From NCBI GenBank assembly GCA_046714215.1, contig JBKKBM010000082.1:1-26379 (forward strand): a DNA stretch of 26,379 bases, in the 5' to 3' direction. Below, piece after piece: positions 6,535 through 14,304 of the stretch. The number at the start of each line of letters is the position of its first letter. The stretch's first letter is position 1. The notes beneath the pieces were generated by a model that saw only the letters and a program-made list of their open reading frames with translations, was not told the DNA's origin and did no database searches. The translations under genes were made by a program, and so were the position numbers. The DNA is from DATLCI01 sp046714215 (GTDB taxonomy: Bacteria > Acidobacteriota > Terriglobia > Terriglobales > Acidobacteriaceae).

Positions 6535-7749
6535 GTGAAGATTCGATCCCAATTCGTGCTGACAGCGGCGCTGATGATGATTGCCGCCGGTAGCAGCGCC
6601 CTGGCTGCCCAGGAAAACAAGGAGGTCCGTACGTATCGCTCCGGCGCCCAGTGGGTGCAGGAGACCACGGGGACCATTCCCTCCGGGCGCATGCTGCGGG
6701 TGTACGCAGCCCTGGGCGCGGTGGAGGTGCGCGGACAAGTAGGCGCCACCACCGTGACGTACAAAGTACGCAAGGTGGTGCATCGCTCCAACGAGAACGA
6801 GGCGAAGCGCGAGTGGGAGTCCTTCACCGTGGGCAGCGGACGCAAAGGTGAGTGGGCGATGGTTTCGGGCGAATGGGTGGGAGCCCGCCCGCGCCGCAGC
6901 CGCATGAACGTGGAGTTCGTGCTGACGGTGCCCCAGGAGACCGCCACGGTGAAGGTGGAGACGCTGGGCGGGTCGGTGGGAATTTATTCCGTGCGGGGCA
7001 AAGTCTATGCGCGGACGGCCGGAGGCAGCATCTCGTCGGATGACATCGGCGAGTTCCTGGCCGCGGACACGCTCGGCGGCAACATCGACGTCGGCAATGT
7101 GAATGGCGAAGTCAGTCTGAACACCGCAGGTGGCAGCATCAATATCGGGAACGTCAGTGGCAAGATCGTAGCGGTCACTTCCGGCGGCAGTGTGCAAGTG
7201 TTGCGCGGCGGCCAGAGCGTGCAGGTGGAGACGGCGGGCGGCAGCATCGATGTGAAGGAATGCGGTGATCTGTCTGCCCTGACGGCGGGCGGCACCATCG
7301 ACATCGGAAACGTCAGGGGCTGGGCCAATCTGGAGAGTGCCGGCGGCGGCATCCGACTGGGCTCAGCCACAGGCGAGGTGAAGGCGAACACGGCGGGCGG
7401 CGGCATCAAACTGGCGCGGCTGACCAGCGGCGTGCAGGCGGAGACAGCCAATGGCCCCATCGAAGCGGAATTCATCGCCGCGCGGATCACGGACACGCAC
7501 TTGGCCACCACCGCGGGTGACATTATCGTTTACCTTCCGTCTGATATAGCAGTGACCATCAAGGCGGCCATCGAAGTGGCCAACGGCCATAAGATCTATT
7601 CCGACTTTTCGGGAATCAAGATCGTCTCGGAAGGTGGCAATTACGGGCCCAAGCAGGTGTTCGGTGAAGGCAGCCTGAATGGCGGGGGCCCGATCATGAA
7701 AGTACATACGACGAACGGGAACATCTATTTCCGCAGGACGAAGAAGTAA
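6535..7749 (+). CDS. Secreted DUF4097-type beta-solenoid protein
   Basis: GTG 6535 is preceded by AAGGA (6526-6530). A Sec signal peptide is clear: KIR, a hydrophobic core, then SALAA near residue 25. The rest of the 404-aa product is built from repeated (T/S)AGG-x-I turns at about residues 144, 161, 180, 198, 215, 233, 250, 269, 287 and 304, a spacing of about 18 residues. This fits a right-handed beta-solenoid of the DUF4097 (putative adhesin) family. There is no catalytic motif, TM helix or lipobox. It lies 21 nt after the anti-sigma gene and 39 nt before the PDZ gene. It may act in envelope scaffolding or signalling; its function is unknown. Confidence 0.85.
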   Translation: MKIRSQFVLTAALMMIAAGSSALAAQENKEVRTYRSGAQWVQETTGTIPSGRMLRVYAALGAVEVRGQVGATTVTYKVRKVVHRSNENEAKREWESFTVGSGRKGEWAMVSGEWVGARPRRSRMNVEFVLTVPQETATVKVETLGGSVGIYSVRGKVYARTAGGSISSDDIGEFLAADTLGGNIDVGNVNGEVSLNTAGGSINIGNVSGKIVAVTSGGSVQVLRGGQSVQVETAGGSIDVKECGDLSALTAGGTIDIGNVRGWANLESAGGGIRLGSATGEVKANTAGGGIKLARLTSGVQAETANGPIEAEFIAARITDTHLATTAGDIIVYLPSDIAVTIKAAIEVANGHKIYSDFSGIKIVSEGGNYGPKQVFGEGSLNGGGPIMKVHTTNGNIYFRRTKK

Positions 7750-7788
7750 ATGGATCCGCAACCGGTAACAGTTCAGCAGGAGAAGACC

Positions 7789-8982
7789 ATGAAGAAGATC
7801 ACAGTAGCGATAGTGGCAGGATTGGCGCTTGCCTTGAGCGGATTGGCGGGCGCGCAGACGCCTCCGGAACCGCCCAAGGCAAAATCGGGACCCAAGGTAG
7901 CACCGGCGCCCAAGGCCCCGTATGCCATGGCCTGGACCAGCAGCAGCGGTTCCGGCTCCTATTTAGGTGTGGACATCAGCGAGGTCACGGCTGAGAGGGT
8001 GGGTCCGCTGAAGTTGAAGGAAGAGCGCGGTGTCGAGATCACGATGGTCGACCGGGATGCGCCGGCGGGTAAAGCGGGATTGAAGATGCACGACGTGATC
8101 CTGGAATTCAATGGCGCGCGCGTGGAAGGCGAAGAGCAATTGCGGAGGATGCTGCGCGAGATCCCGGCGGGACGCAAGGTGACCTTGGGAATCAGCCGCG
8201 ACGGGCAGCTCCTGCAGATTGAAGCTACATTGGCCGCCCGAGAGACCGCGATGAGCAAGTCGGTACCGCGTCGCTTCAAGCTCGCAGGTCCGGACGTGAT
8301 GATCCCGGATATGCCGGACATCCAGATCCCGCAATTTGAAGTGATGGTGCGCTCCTATTCCCGGCGTACCGGCATGATGGTGGACAACCTCACGCCGCAG
8401 CTCGGAGAATTTTTTGGGGTGAAGTCCGGACAGGGCGTGCTGGTGCGCTCGGTGGAGAAGGGCAGCGCCGCGGAAGCCGCAGGACTGAAGGCCGGCGACG
8501 TGATCGTGAAAGTGGACAACGAGGTCATTGACGACCGCAACGACTGGAACCGCGTGATGCGCAAAAAGGGCGGCAAGATCTCGCTGGCCATCGTGCGTGA
8601 CAAGCGCGAGCAGACTCTGACCGTGACCTTGCCGGAAGTGAAATCGTCGGAAGAGAGCCGTTTTTTCGAACTGCCGGAAGATCTGGACTTCGACATGGAC
8701 ATGGATTCCGAGTTCAACTTCCAGCCGCAGAAGTTTGACGCGGAGCGGCTGGAGCGGGCGATGCGCAAGCTTCGCGATCTCCATGTGGACCGGATCGTTG
8801 ACCGCCAGGTGCGAGTCCAGAAAACCATGGCGGTGCAACAGGAACGGATCGCCGAAAAGATGATGAAGGCCCAGGAGAAAGTGCAAAAGAGCCTGGAGAA
8901 ACAGGGCGAGCTGCTCAGGAAGAACCAGGAAAAAATGATGAAGAAGCTCGAAGAGGCGGCGCGCTCCGCCCAGCGTATCTAA
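7789..8982 (+). CDS. Secreted protein with two PDZ domains and a C-terminal coiled coil
   Basis: ATG 7789 is chosen because CAGGAG precedes it and it gives a signal peptide (KKITVAIVAGLALALSGLAG, cleavage near Ala22). An in-frame ATG at 7750 would put 13 polar residues before it. A Pro/Lys linker leads to PDZ1 (about 58-150, SYLGVDISEV and APAGKAGLKMHDVI) and PDZ2 (about 200-283, GSAAEAAGLKAGDVIVKVD). An acidic stretch (286-310) precedes a Lys/Glu/Met-rich coiled coil (about 315-395). There is no trypsin-like, S41 or S2P protease domain, so it resembles DegS or DegP only in the PDZ part. As the last gene of the sigma operon it may bind exposed C-termini and relay stress; that role is inferred. 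Confidence 0.85.
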   Translation: MKKITVAIVAGLALALSGLAGAQTPPEPPKAKSGPKVAPAPKAPYAMAWTSSSGSGSYLGVDISEVTAERVGPLKLKEERGVEITMVDRDAPAGKAGLKMHDVILEFNGARVEGEEQLRRMLREIPAGRKVTLGISRDGQLLQIEATLAARETAMSKSVPRRFKLAGPDVMIPDMPDIQIPQFEVMVRSYSRRTGMMVDNLTPQLGEFFGVKSGQGVLVRSVEKGSAAEAAGLKAGDVIVKVDNEVIDDRNDWNRVMRKKGGKISLAIVRDKREQTLTVTLPEVKSSEESRFFELPEDLDFDMDMDSEFNFQPQKFDAERLERAMRKLRDLHVDRIVDRQVRVQKTMAVQQERIAEKMMKAQEKVQKSLEKQGELLRKNQEKMMKKLEEAARSAQRI

Positions 8983-9003
8983 GCGATCGACCCCGGGTAC
9001 CCC

Positions 9004-9025
9004 AGCAGCCTACGGGCTGCTTTTT
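9004..9025 (+). terminator. Intrinsic terminator after the PDZ gene
   Basis: AGCAGCC (9004-9010), loop TACG, GGCTGCT (9015-9021), then TTTT. The C(UACG)G loop is a UNCG-type tetraloop, known to be very stable. It closes the sigma/anti-sigma operon 21 nt after the last stop. Confidence 0.9.
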
Positions 9026-9039
9026 CCATGGGCGCGCAG

Positions 9040-9064
9040 AAAAAACGCGGCCGGTTCGGCCGCG
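9040..9064 (-). terminator. Intrinsic terminator for the fabF operon (- strand)
   Basis: CGCGGCCG (9046-9053) and CGGCCGCG (9057-9064) form an 8-bp GC stem. On the - strand it is followed by six T (A run 9040-9045). It lies 25 nt beyond the fabF stop and converges with the + strand terminator at 9004-9025. Confidence 0.9.
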
Positions 9065-9089
9065 GGAAATGGTGGACGACTGGTTGGAG

Positions 9090-10355
9090 CTATCCCTGCC
9101 AGCGCTGGAAGATGAGCGAGCCGTTGGTGCCGCCAAAGCCGAAGCTGTTGGAAAGGGCGTATTCCAGTCCCTCGACCTGGCGCGCCTGGTTGGCGACATA
9201 ATCCAGATCGCATTCCGGGTCCTGGTTCTGGATGTTGGCGGTGGGTGGCAGGATCTGGTCGCGCAGCGCCATGATGGTGATGCCCGCCTCCAGACCGCCG
9301 GCGCCGCCCAGCAGATGTCCGGTCATGGACTTGGTAGAACTGACGGCCAGTTTTTTGCTAATGGCGTGCTCACCGAAGGCGCGCTTGATGGCTTTGGTCT
9401 CCAGCACGTCGCCCAGGGGGGTGGAAGTGCCATGGGCATTGACGTATCCGATCTGGTCCGGCCTCAAGCCCGCGTCTTTCATGGCATTCATCATCACGCG
9501 GTAGCCGCCTTCGCCTTCTTCGGCGGGCTGGGTGATGTGGTAGGCGTCCGCACCCATGCCATAGCCGACGATCTCCGCATAGATCGTTGCGCCGCGTTTC
9601 TTGGCGTGTTCCAGTTCTTCGAGGATGAGGATGCCCGCACCTTCTCCGATGACAAAGCCGTCGCGATCTTTATCCCAGGGACGGCTGGCCGTGGCGGGAT
9701 CGTCATTGCGGGTGGAGAGCGCGCGCATGGCGGCAAATCCGCCCACTCCCATAGGAGTGATGGCGGCTTCCGTGCCGCCGGCGATCATGACGTCCGCATC
9801 ATCGCGCTCGATGATCTTGTAGGCATCACCGATGGCGTGCGCGCTGGTGGTGCAGGCGGTGCAGGTGGCCTCATTGGGCCCTTTGGCGTTGTAGCGAATG
9901 CTGACGTGCCCCGCAGCCAGGTTGACGATGGACGCGGGAATGAAGAAGGGCGAGATCTTGCGGGGGCCGCCCTGCATCAGGTTGGTGTGCTCGCGCTCGA
10001 TGACGTCGAAGCCGCCGATGCCGCTGCCAATATGCACGCCCACGCGGGTGGCAATGTCCTCCGTGACTTCCAGGCCACACATCTTCATCGCTTCATCGGT
10101 GGCGGCCAGCGCCAAGTGGATGAAGCGGCCCATCTTCTTGATCTCTTTTTTCTCGATGAACTTGAGCGGGTCAAAGCCCTTGATCTCAGCGGCGATGGTG
10201 CACGCGAAGCCGGTGGGGTCGAAATGGGTAATGGGGGCGACCCCGCTGGTGCCTGCCTGCAAAGCGGCCCAGGTATCCGCAACGTTGTGGCCTACGCCGC
10301 AGATGATGCCCAGGCCGGTGACTACGACGCGGCGACCGGTATTGGCAGAGCCCAA
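9090..10355 (-). CDS. fabF: 3-oxoacyl-[acyl-carrier-protein] synthase II (KAS II)
   Basis: FabF condenses malonyl-ACP with acyl-ACP in fatty-acid elongation in the cytoplasm. At 421 aa it has the usual length. It opens RRVVVTGLGIICGVG. The nucleophile Cys168 is in ATCTACTTSAHAIGDA, and His308 (VNAHGTSTPLGD) and His347 (TKSMTGHLLGG) complete the Cys-His-His triad. The C-terminus has NSFGFGGTNGSL. The start is TTG at 10355, 1 nt beyond the acpP stop, with AAAGGCGG upstream inside acpP, so the two are probably translationally coupled. Two ACP genes precede it in the same operon. Confidence 0.96.
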   Translation of the reverse strand: MGSANTGRRVVVTGLGIICGVGHNVADTWAALQAGTSGVAPITHFDPTGFACTIAAEIKGFDPLKFIEKKEIKKMGRFIHLALAATDEAMKMCGLEVTEDIATRVGVHIGSGIGGFDVIEREHTNLMQGGPRKISPFFIPASIVNLAAGHVSIRYNAKGPNEATCTACTTSAHAIGDAYKIIERDDADVMIAGGTEAAITPMGVGGFAAMRALSTRNDDPATASRPWDKDRDGFVIGEGAGILILEELEHAKKRGATIYAEIVGYGMGADAYHITQPAEEGEGGYRVMMNAMKDAGLRPDQIGYVNAHGTSTPLGDVLETKAIKRAFGEHAISKKLAVSSTKSMTGHLLGGAGGLEAGITIMALRDQILPPTANIQNQDPECDLDYVANQARQVEGLEYALSNSFGFGGTNGSLIFQRWQG

Positions 10356-10356
10356 G

Positions 10357-10602
10357 CTACTTGCCGCCTTTCGAGTTCTTGGAGATGTAGTCTACGGCGT
10401 CTTTGACGGTCCGGATCTTCTCCGCGTCTTCGTCGGGGATCTCGATGCCAAAGGACTCTTCAAAGGCCATGACCAGTTCGACCGTGTCCAGCGAATCGGC
10501 GCCCAAGTCGTCCACGAAGGAGGCGCTGGAGGTTACTTCGCCCTCATCCACGCCCAGTTGTTCCACAATGATCTGTTTTACTTTTTCTTCCACGGCTGCC
10601 AT
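10357..10602 (-). CDS. acpP: Acyl carrier protein, copy 1 (next to fabF)
   Basis: This 81-aa acidic protein carries the phosphopantetheine attachment motif GADSLDTVELVMAFEE with Ser37. ACP carries growing acyl chains as thioesters for the Fab enzymes. The acpP-fabF adjacency is widespread in bacteria, which makes this the likely main fatty-acid ACP. Start ATG 10602 has AGGCC-like bases upstream. It is about 68% identical (55/81 by hand) to the second ACP encoded 31 nt upstream in the operon. Confidence 0.95.
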   Translation of the reverse strand: MAAVEEKVKQIIVEQLGVDEGEVTSSASFVDDLGADSLDTVELVMAFEESFGIEIPDEDAEKIRTVKDAVDYISKNSKGGK

Positions 10603-10633
10603 GCGGTATTGGCCTTTCCTATTTCGATGTGGA

Positions 10634-10882
10634 TTACTGCTTCACGGATTTAGAGTTTTTTTCAATGTAGCTGACCGCGTCCTGCACGGTCTTGATGGTC
10701 TCCGCCTGATCGTCGGTGATCTCGATGTCGAAGGCCTCTTCAAAGGCCATGATGAGTTCCACCCGGTCCAGGGAATCGGCGCCCAAGTCGTCGACGAAAG
10801 ACGCGTTGGCGGTGACTTCCGCATCTTCCACGCTGAGTTGTTCAATGATGATCTGCTTGACCTTGTCTTGGGTGGTGGACAT
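10634..10882 (-). CDS. Acyl carrier protein, copy 2 (first gene of the operon)
   Basis: The 82-aa product has GADSLDRVELIMAFEE with Ser37, so it can be phosphopantetheinylated. ATG 10882 is chosen because AGGAGAG lies about 7 nt upstream; the frame is open to 10972, but that would run through the promoter. It differs from its neighbour mainly in helix I, in the residue after the DSL motif (Arg instead of Thr) and in the C-terminal helix. It may be a simple duplicate or a specialised ACP; the sequence does not decide. Confidence 0.92.
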   Translation of the reverse strand: MSTTQDKVKQIIIEQLSVEDAEVTANASFVDDLGADSLDRVELIMAFEEAFDIEITDDQAETIKTVQDAVSYIEKNSKSVKQ

Positions 10883-10943
10883 TCCAGGCTCTCCTGAGAG
10901 GCGAAAGTGTACAGCGCGGCAGACGCCGAGGGTGCAACTTATC

Positions 10944-10972
10944 ATCCTAAATGCTGCGGCGGGAGCGGTCAA
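10944..10972 (-). promoter_or_regulatory. Sigma70-type promoter of the ACP-ACP-fabF operon
   Basis: On the - strand: -35 TTGACC (10967-10972), a 17-bp spacer and -10 TAGGAT (10944-10949). The -10 is about 62 bp upstream of the first ACP start. Hexamers and spacing are close to consensus. Confidence 0.75.
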
Positions 10973-11047
10973 CGCGCCCCCGCCGCGGTGCAGTGGGATG
11001 CTTGGCTTAATCTAAGTTTGGGCCGGATCTTCGGCCTTGAGTTGGGC

Positions 11048-13246
11048 CTATTCGCCGCCGAAGCGGAACCTCATGCCCGCGCGGAAGTTGGCTTTCAGTG
11101 CGGGATATCCGGCCACCTCTTCGTACTTCCGGTTGAACAGATTTTCCACATTGGCGTAAGCCGTCATATAGCGGTTGAGCGCGTACCAGGCGCCTACATC
11201 CCAGCGGGCATATCCGGCGGCGTGGCTGACGGGCGGCGTGGTGTAGCCGAAGTCGGAGTCCGCGCGGGGGCCGATGAAGGTGCCGCCCAGGCTGGCGCCC
11301 CACTTCGCCGCGACGTAGCTGGCCAATAGATTCCCGGAGTGTTTAGGACGGCGCAGCAGCGGCCGGCCGGCGCTCAGCAAGGGGTCAAAGGCCAGGGGCG
11401 AGAACAGCACTTGGGTGGATGTATGGGTGTAGTTCACGTCGAAGGAGATGCGCTGGGTGGGACGAATGTGCAGCTCAAACTCTCCGCCATGCGCGAGCGC
11501 CTGGTTCAGGTTGACGTACTGGCTGGTAAACGTCACCGGATCGAAGCTGAAGGCGACTTGGTCGGTGAAGCGATTGTTGAAGTAGGTAGCGGTGAACGAA
11601 GCACGGTCGCCGAGACCTTGGATGATCCCCGCTTCAAGGGATCGATTGTGTTCGGCCTTCAAGTCAGGATTCGGCAGAGTCACGATGCCGAAGGCTCCAA
11701 CAGCACCGAACGATTCCTCCAGTCGCGGCGCCTTGATGCCCTCACCATAGGCGAAGCGCAGCTTCGTTCCGGTAAAGATGCCGCGAGCGCGCAACGCCTG
11801 GAAGGTGATGGCCGCGCGCGGAATGGCGCGGTCGCCAAAGGTCTCATTACGCGCCCAACGCAACCCGCCGAGGAAGGTGATGCGCTTCCAGCTCAGATAT
11901 TGTTCGCCGTAGAGGCCGTGATTACGGCGGAGTCCGTGGCTGTTGATGGTGAAGCCAGAGAAATCCTGGTTGACGAAACCGTTCTCCACTTCAAATTCAT
12001 AGCCCAGGCTGGTTCGGGCCCAGGCGCGCGGCGACCATTCCGCGCGGTAGGCGAGGCCGGCTTTGTTCTGGACGAACAGATCGTTGAAATCGCAGTCGAG
12101 GAAGAGCGGGAACCCGCAGCCGCGGTCGGCGACCGCGTCGCGGTTCAGGCGCTTGTGGTTGTATTCGTAGCCGCTCAAACGATGCTGCCACTGCGCAGGC
12201 GCGTGGATCGTGAGTTCGCCGCTGGCGAGGAAATTATTCTGGCGGGCGAATTGATCGGTGTCAGGCGGCAGCAGCGGCTGTCCGTTGTAGTTCCAGAAGC
12301 CCTGGATACCGCTGCGCGAGTTGCTATGCCGGGCCCGCAGACGAAATGCCATCCGGTTCGTGATGGCGACTCCCAGGTTCGCACCCTGCGAGGCGTTGCT
12401 GTATTCGTCGTTCACCCCCTGGCCATCGGTGTGAGATTGATCGGCGAAGAGATTGTAATCGAGCCGTCGGTAAGCGCCTGCCAACGAAGCGTAGCCGTGC
12501 GCGGTGGAGAAGTTGCCACCATCCGCGCCGAAGCGCAACTCCGGAACGCGTGTCCTGCCCGTCCGCGTAAAAAGTTGGACAGTGCTGGTCATCGCGTCCG
12601 AGCCATACAGTGTGCTGCCCGGGCCGCGCACGAACTCCAGCCGGTCCACCTCCTGCATGGGCACAACGCCGAAGTCGAAGGTGCCGCCCGTGTCATTGAC
12701 GGGCACGCCATCGACGATCACCTTGTTGTAGCGCGACTCGCCGCCGCGGACGAACAAAGAACTGAGTGATCCACGGCGTCCGGCGGCGTTCACCACTGCG
12801 CCGGGAAGAAAACGCAGCGCTTCCGCGGCGGCCACGGGCTGCATGAGCTCGAGCTGCGCTCCGCTCAGCAGTGCAGCAGCGGAGTTACCGTCTTCGATGG
12901 CGAGCGGCGTGTCGTTAGCGGTGACCATCACCGTCTGCGGCACGGCTGCAACTTTCAGCGCGATGGTCTGGTGCCCGGCCACGAGCGGCTGTATACGAGG
13001 AGCGAATCCGGGGGCCATGACTTCCAGACGGTCGCCGGCAATGGTCCCGAAATCAGCCTGGCCTTCGGCATTGGTGTTGCGGATGACGCGGACTTCGCCT
13101 TGGGCGGCGAGCAGCGAGACCCGGGCGCCGGCGACCACGCGGCCTTGCGGGTCGGTGACGGTGAGGGTGCGTCCAACATGCTGGGCGGGAAGAGTTAGAA
13201 CGGAGAGCAGCAGGAAAAACAGCAGAGAAGAGAAGCGACGGCGCAT
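11048..13246 (-). CDS. TonB-dependent outer-membrane receptor, probably cobalamin/corrinoid (BtuB-like)
   Basis: The 732-aa product has a signal peptide (RRR, then a Leu-rich core, ending near residue 22). A carboxypeptidase-regulatory-like beta domain follows (about 26-100; LTVTDPQGRVVAGARVSLL). The plug domain covers about 108-235 (FVRGGESRYNKVIVDGVPVND; EFVRGPGSTLYGSDAM), and the rest is a beta-barrel with NVENLFNRKYEEVAGYP near the end. It would import a large ligand using TonB energy. The cobalamin riboswitch directly upstream makes vitamin B12 or another corrinoid the likely ligand; that is inference from regulation. The ribosome site AAGGAGG (13253-13259) precedes ATG 13246. No btuFCD genes lie nearby. 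Confidence 0.9.
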   Translation of the reverse strand: MRRRFSSLLFFLLLSVLTLPAQHVGRTLTVTDPQGRVVAGARVSLLAAQGEVRVIRNTNAEGQADFGTIAGDRLEVMAPGFAPRIQPLVAGHQTIALKVAAVPQTVMVTANDTPLAIEDGNSAAALLSGAQLELMQPVAAAEALRFLPGAVVNAAGRRGSLSSLFVRGGESRYNKVIVDGVPVNDTGGTFDFGVVPMQEVDRLEFVRGPGSTLYGSDAMTSTVQLFTRTGRTRVPELRFGADGGNFSTAHGYASLAGAYRRLDYNLFADQSHTDGQGVNDEYSNASQGANLGVAITNRMAFRLRARHSNSRSGIQGFWNYNGQPLLPPDTDQFARQNNFLASGELTIHAPAQWQHRLSGYEYNHKRLNRDAVADRGCGFPLFLDCDFNDLFVQNKAGLAYRAEWSPRAWARTSLGYEFEVENGFVNQDFSGFTINSHGLRRNHGLYGEQYLSWKRITFLGGLRWARNETFGDRAIPRAAITFQALRARGIFTGTKLRFAYGEGIKAPRLEESFGAVGAFGIVTLPNPDLKAEHNRSLEAGIIQGLGDRASFTATYFNNRFTDQVAFSFDPVTFTSQYVNLNQALAHGGEFELHIRPTQRISFDVNYTHTSTQVLFSPLAFDPLLSAGRPLLRRPKHSGNLLASYVAAKWGASLGGTFIGPRADSDFGYTTPPVSHAAGYARWDVGAWYALNRYMTAYANVENLFNRKYEEVAGYPALKANFRAGMRFRFGGE

Positions 13247-13290
13247 GACAATCCTCCTTGCACGCGAGTGAGGGTTGAGGGTCTGCGGTT

Positions 13291-13452
13291 CGCGCCGGTC
13301 TCCTGGCTTCGCGGACCGAGTGTCGCCACTCTGCTCCGGCGCGCCTTCCCATGACGAAACGTCACAGTGGCCAACGCCGGTGTTGCGAGTCCGCTTACAG
13401 TTGCGCGGCAGCGCGGGATTTGCACCCGCTTCCCGAAAAGTCGCGCGAACCT
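13291..13452 (-). ncRNA. Cobalamin (AdoCbl-class) riboswitch
   Basis: Read on the - strand, the conserved blocks appear in order: GGTGCAAATCC (13416-13426), CAACTGTAAGCGG (13391-13403), GCCACTG, GGGAAGGCGC, and the B12 box GAAGCCAGGAGACC (13297-13310). It lies between a near-consensus promoter and the TonB-receptor start, ending about 45 nt before the ATG. In this class, cobalamin binding lowers expression of the downstream gene, often by hiding the ribosome site. Ends are approximate. Confidence 0.95.
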
Positions 13453-13471
13453 AAATTAAATTGTGAAGATG

Positions 13472-13500
13472 AGGGTAAATCGCGGCGGGGGCGATGTCAA
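13472..13500 (-). promoter_or_regulatory. Sigma70-type promoter of the riboswitch/TonB-receptor transcript
   Basis: On the - strand: TTGACA (13495-13500, full consensus), a 17-bp spacer and TACCCT (13472-13477). It lies about 20 bp before the riboswitch, so transcription would start at its 5' edge. Confidence 0.8.
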
Positions 13501-13528
13501 AGGCTGGGGTCGTCAAAAAGATGGACTT

Positions 13529-14251
13529 TTAAAAATCCGGCTCGCGCAATTTGGCCACGACGCGCGCGTCAGCATCGTCGCGCACGCGTTCCAGCGCCGC
13601 TTGCATCTCTTGGTGGATCCGCTCCAGCGTCGGCGGGTCGGCATCCGACGACACAGCAATCAAGCGGCTGACGCGCAGCAGCGCCCGCGAAAAAGGTTTG
13701 GGGATCATGGTAGCGTCCCAGGAATCGAGCACCCAGGCATTTTCCAATGCCAGGTGGAAACAGATGATAGGTGCGCCAGTGTTCTTGGCTAGCAGTACCG
13801 GGCCGGGCTTGGCGATGTAGCGCGGCCCGCGGGGGCCGTCGATGGTGAAAGCGGCGGTGCGTCCGGCTTCAATCTCCTTGTGCATACCCAGTAGCGCGCC
13901 TACGGCGCCGCGCGAACTCGAGCCCCGGACGGCGCGGAAGCCCAGATTCTGGATGATGCGCGCGATGTATTCGCCGTCAAAACTGCGGCTGGTCATCACC
14001 GCGACCTGCCGATTCCGATAGAAATATGCGGAGGCGAACACGCAGCGGTGCCAGAAACAATAGACGGCCGGAACCAGCAGTGGCTCGGGTGGTCCGCCCG
14101 GTTCGATCTCCACGCGATAACGCAGCGTGGGGCCGATCAGGCGGATGGCGAGCGTGCCCGCCGCGCTGATGAACCAGAGTGCCAGGCGCTGACGTAGCGA
14201 AAAGCGGGGTTCCTCTACGTTGGCCTCGATCGGGGTGGAGAGATCAGCCAC
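13529..14251 (-). CDS. DUF374 lysophospholipid acyltransferase-family protein
   Basis: The 240-aa product matches the DUF374 group of LPLAT-like acyltransferases. It has FWHR at 66-69 with the probable catalytic His68, SSSRGAVGAL at 111-120, and the acceptor/phosphate motif DGPRGPRYIAKPG at 138-150. A hydrophobic N-terminal segment (about 24-42) suggests membrane association. Members are thought to acylate lipid A or phospholipid precursors; the exact substrate is unknown. Its ATG at 14251 is 54 bp downstream of the ABC permease stop, with a palindrome in between. Confidence 0.82.
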   Translation of the reverse strand: MADLSTPIEANVEEPRFSLRQRLALWFISAAGTLAIRLIGPTLRYRVEIEPGGPPEPLLVPAVYCFWHRCVFASAYFYRNRQVAVMTSRSFDGEYIARIIQNLGFRAVRGSSSRGAVGALLGMHKEIEAGRTAAFTIDGPRGPRYIAKPGPVLLAKNTGAPIICFHLALENAWVLDSWDATMIPKPFSRALLRVSRLIAVSSDADPPTLERIHQEMQAALERVRDDADARVVAKLREPDF

Positions 14252-14279
14252 GCTGGGATTGTAAGGGATAAAGGAGAGC

Positions 14280-14299
14280 AGACGTAGCGAGCTACGTCT
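14280..14299. repeat. Perfect 9-bp palindrome between acyltransferase and ABC permease genes
   Basis: AGACGTAGC (14280-14288) and GCTACGTCT (14291-14299) are separated by GA. No T run follows on either strand, so an intrinsic terminator is unlikely. It looks like a short dispersed palindromic repeat or a protein-binding site. Confidence 0.65.
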
Positions 14300-14304
14300 C
14301 TACC

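Noticed and set aside
9069..10406. Long open frame of 445 codons on the + strand opposite fabF
   Set aside because: It is fully antisense to a clear fabF and acpP, has no recognisable motif or ribosome site, and is a typical product of codon bias in GC-rich DNA.
11020..11047. GGCCG/CGGCC hairpin after the TonB receptor as terminator
   Set aside because: The stem is only 5 bp and has no T run on the - strand; it is too weak to call.
11339..12769. Long open frame of 476 codons on the + strand opposite the TonB receptor
   Set aside because: It is antisense to a well-supported receptor gene; its translation shows no domain.
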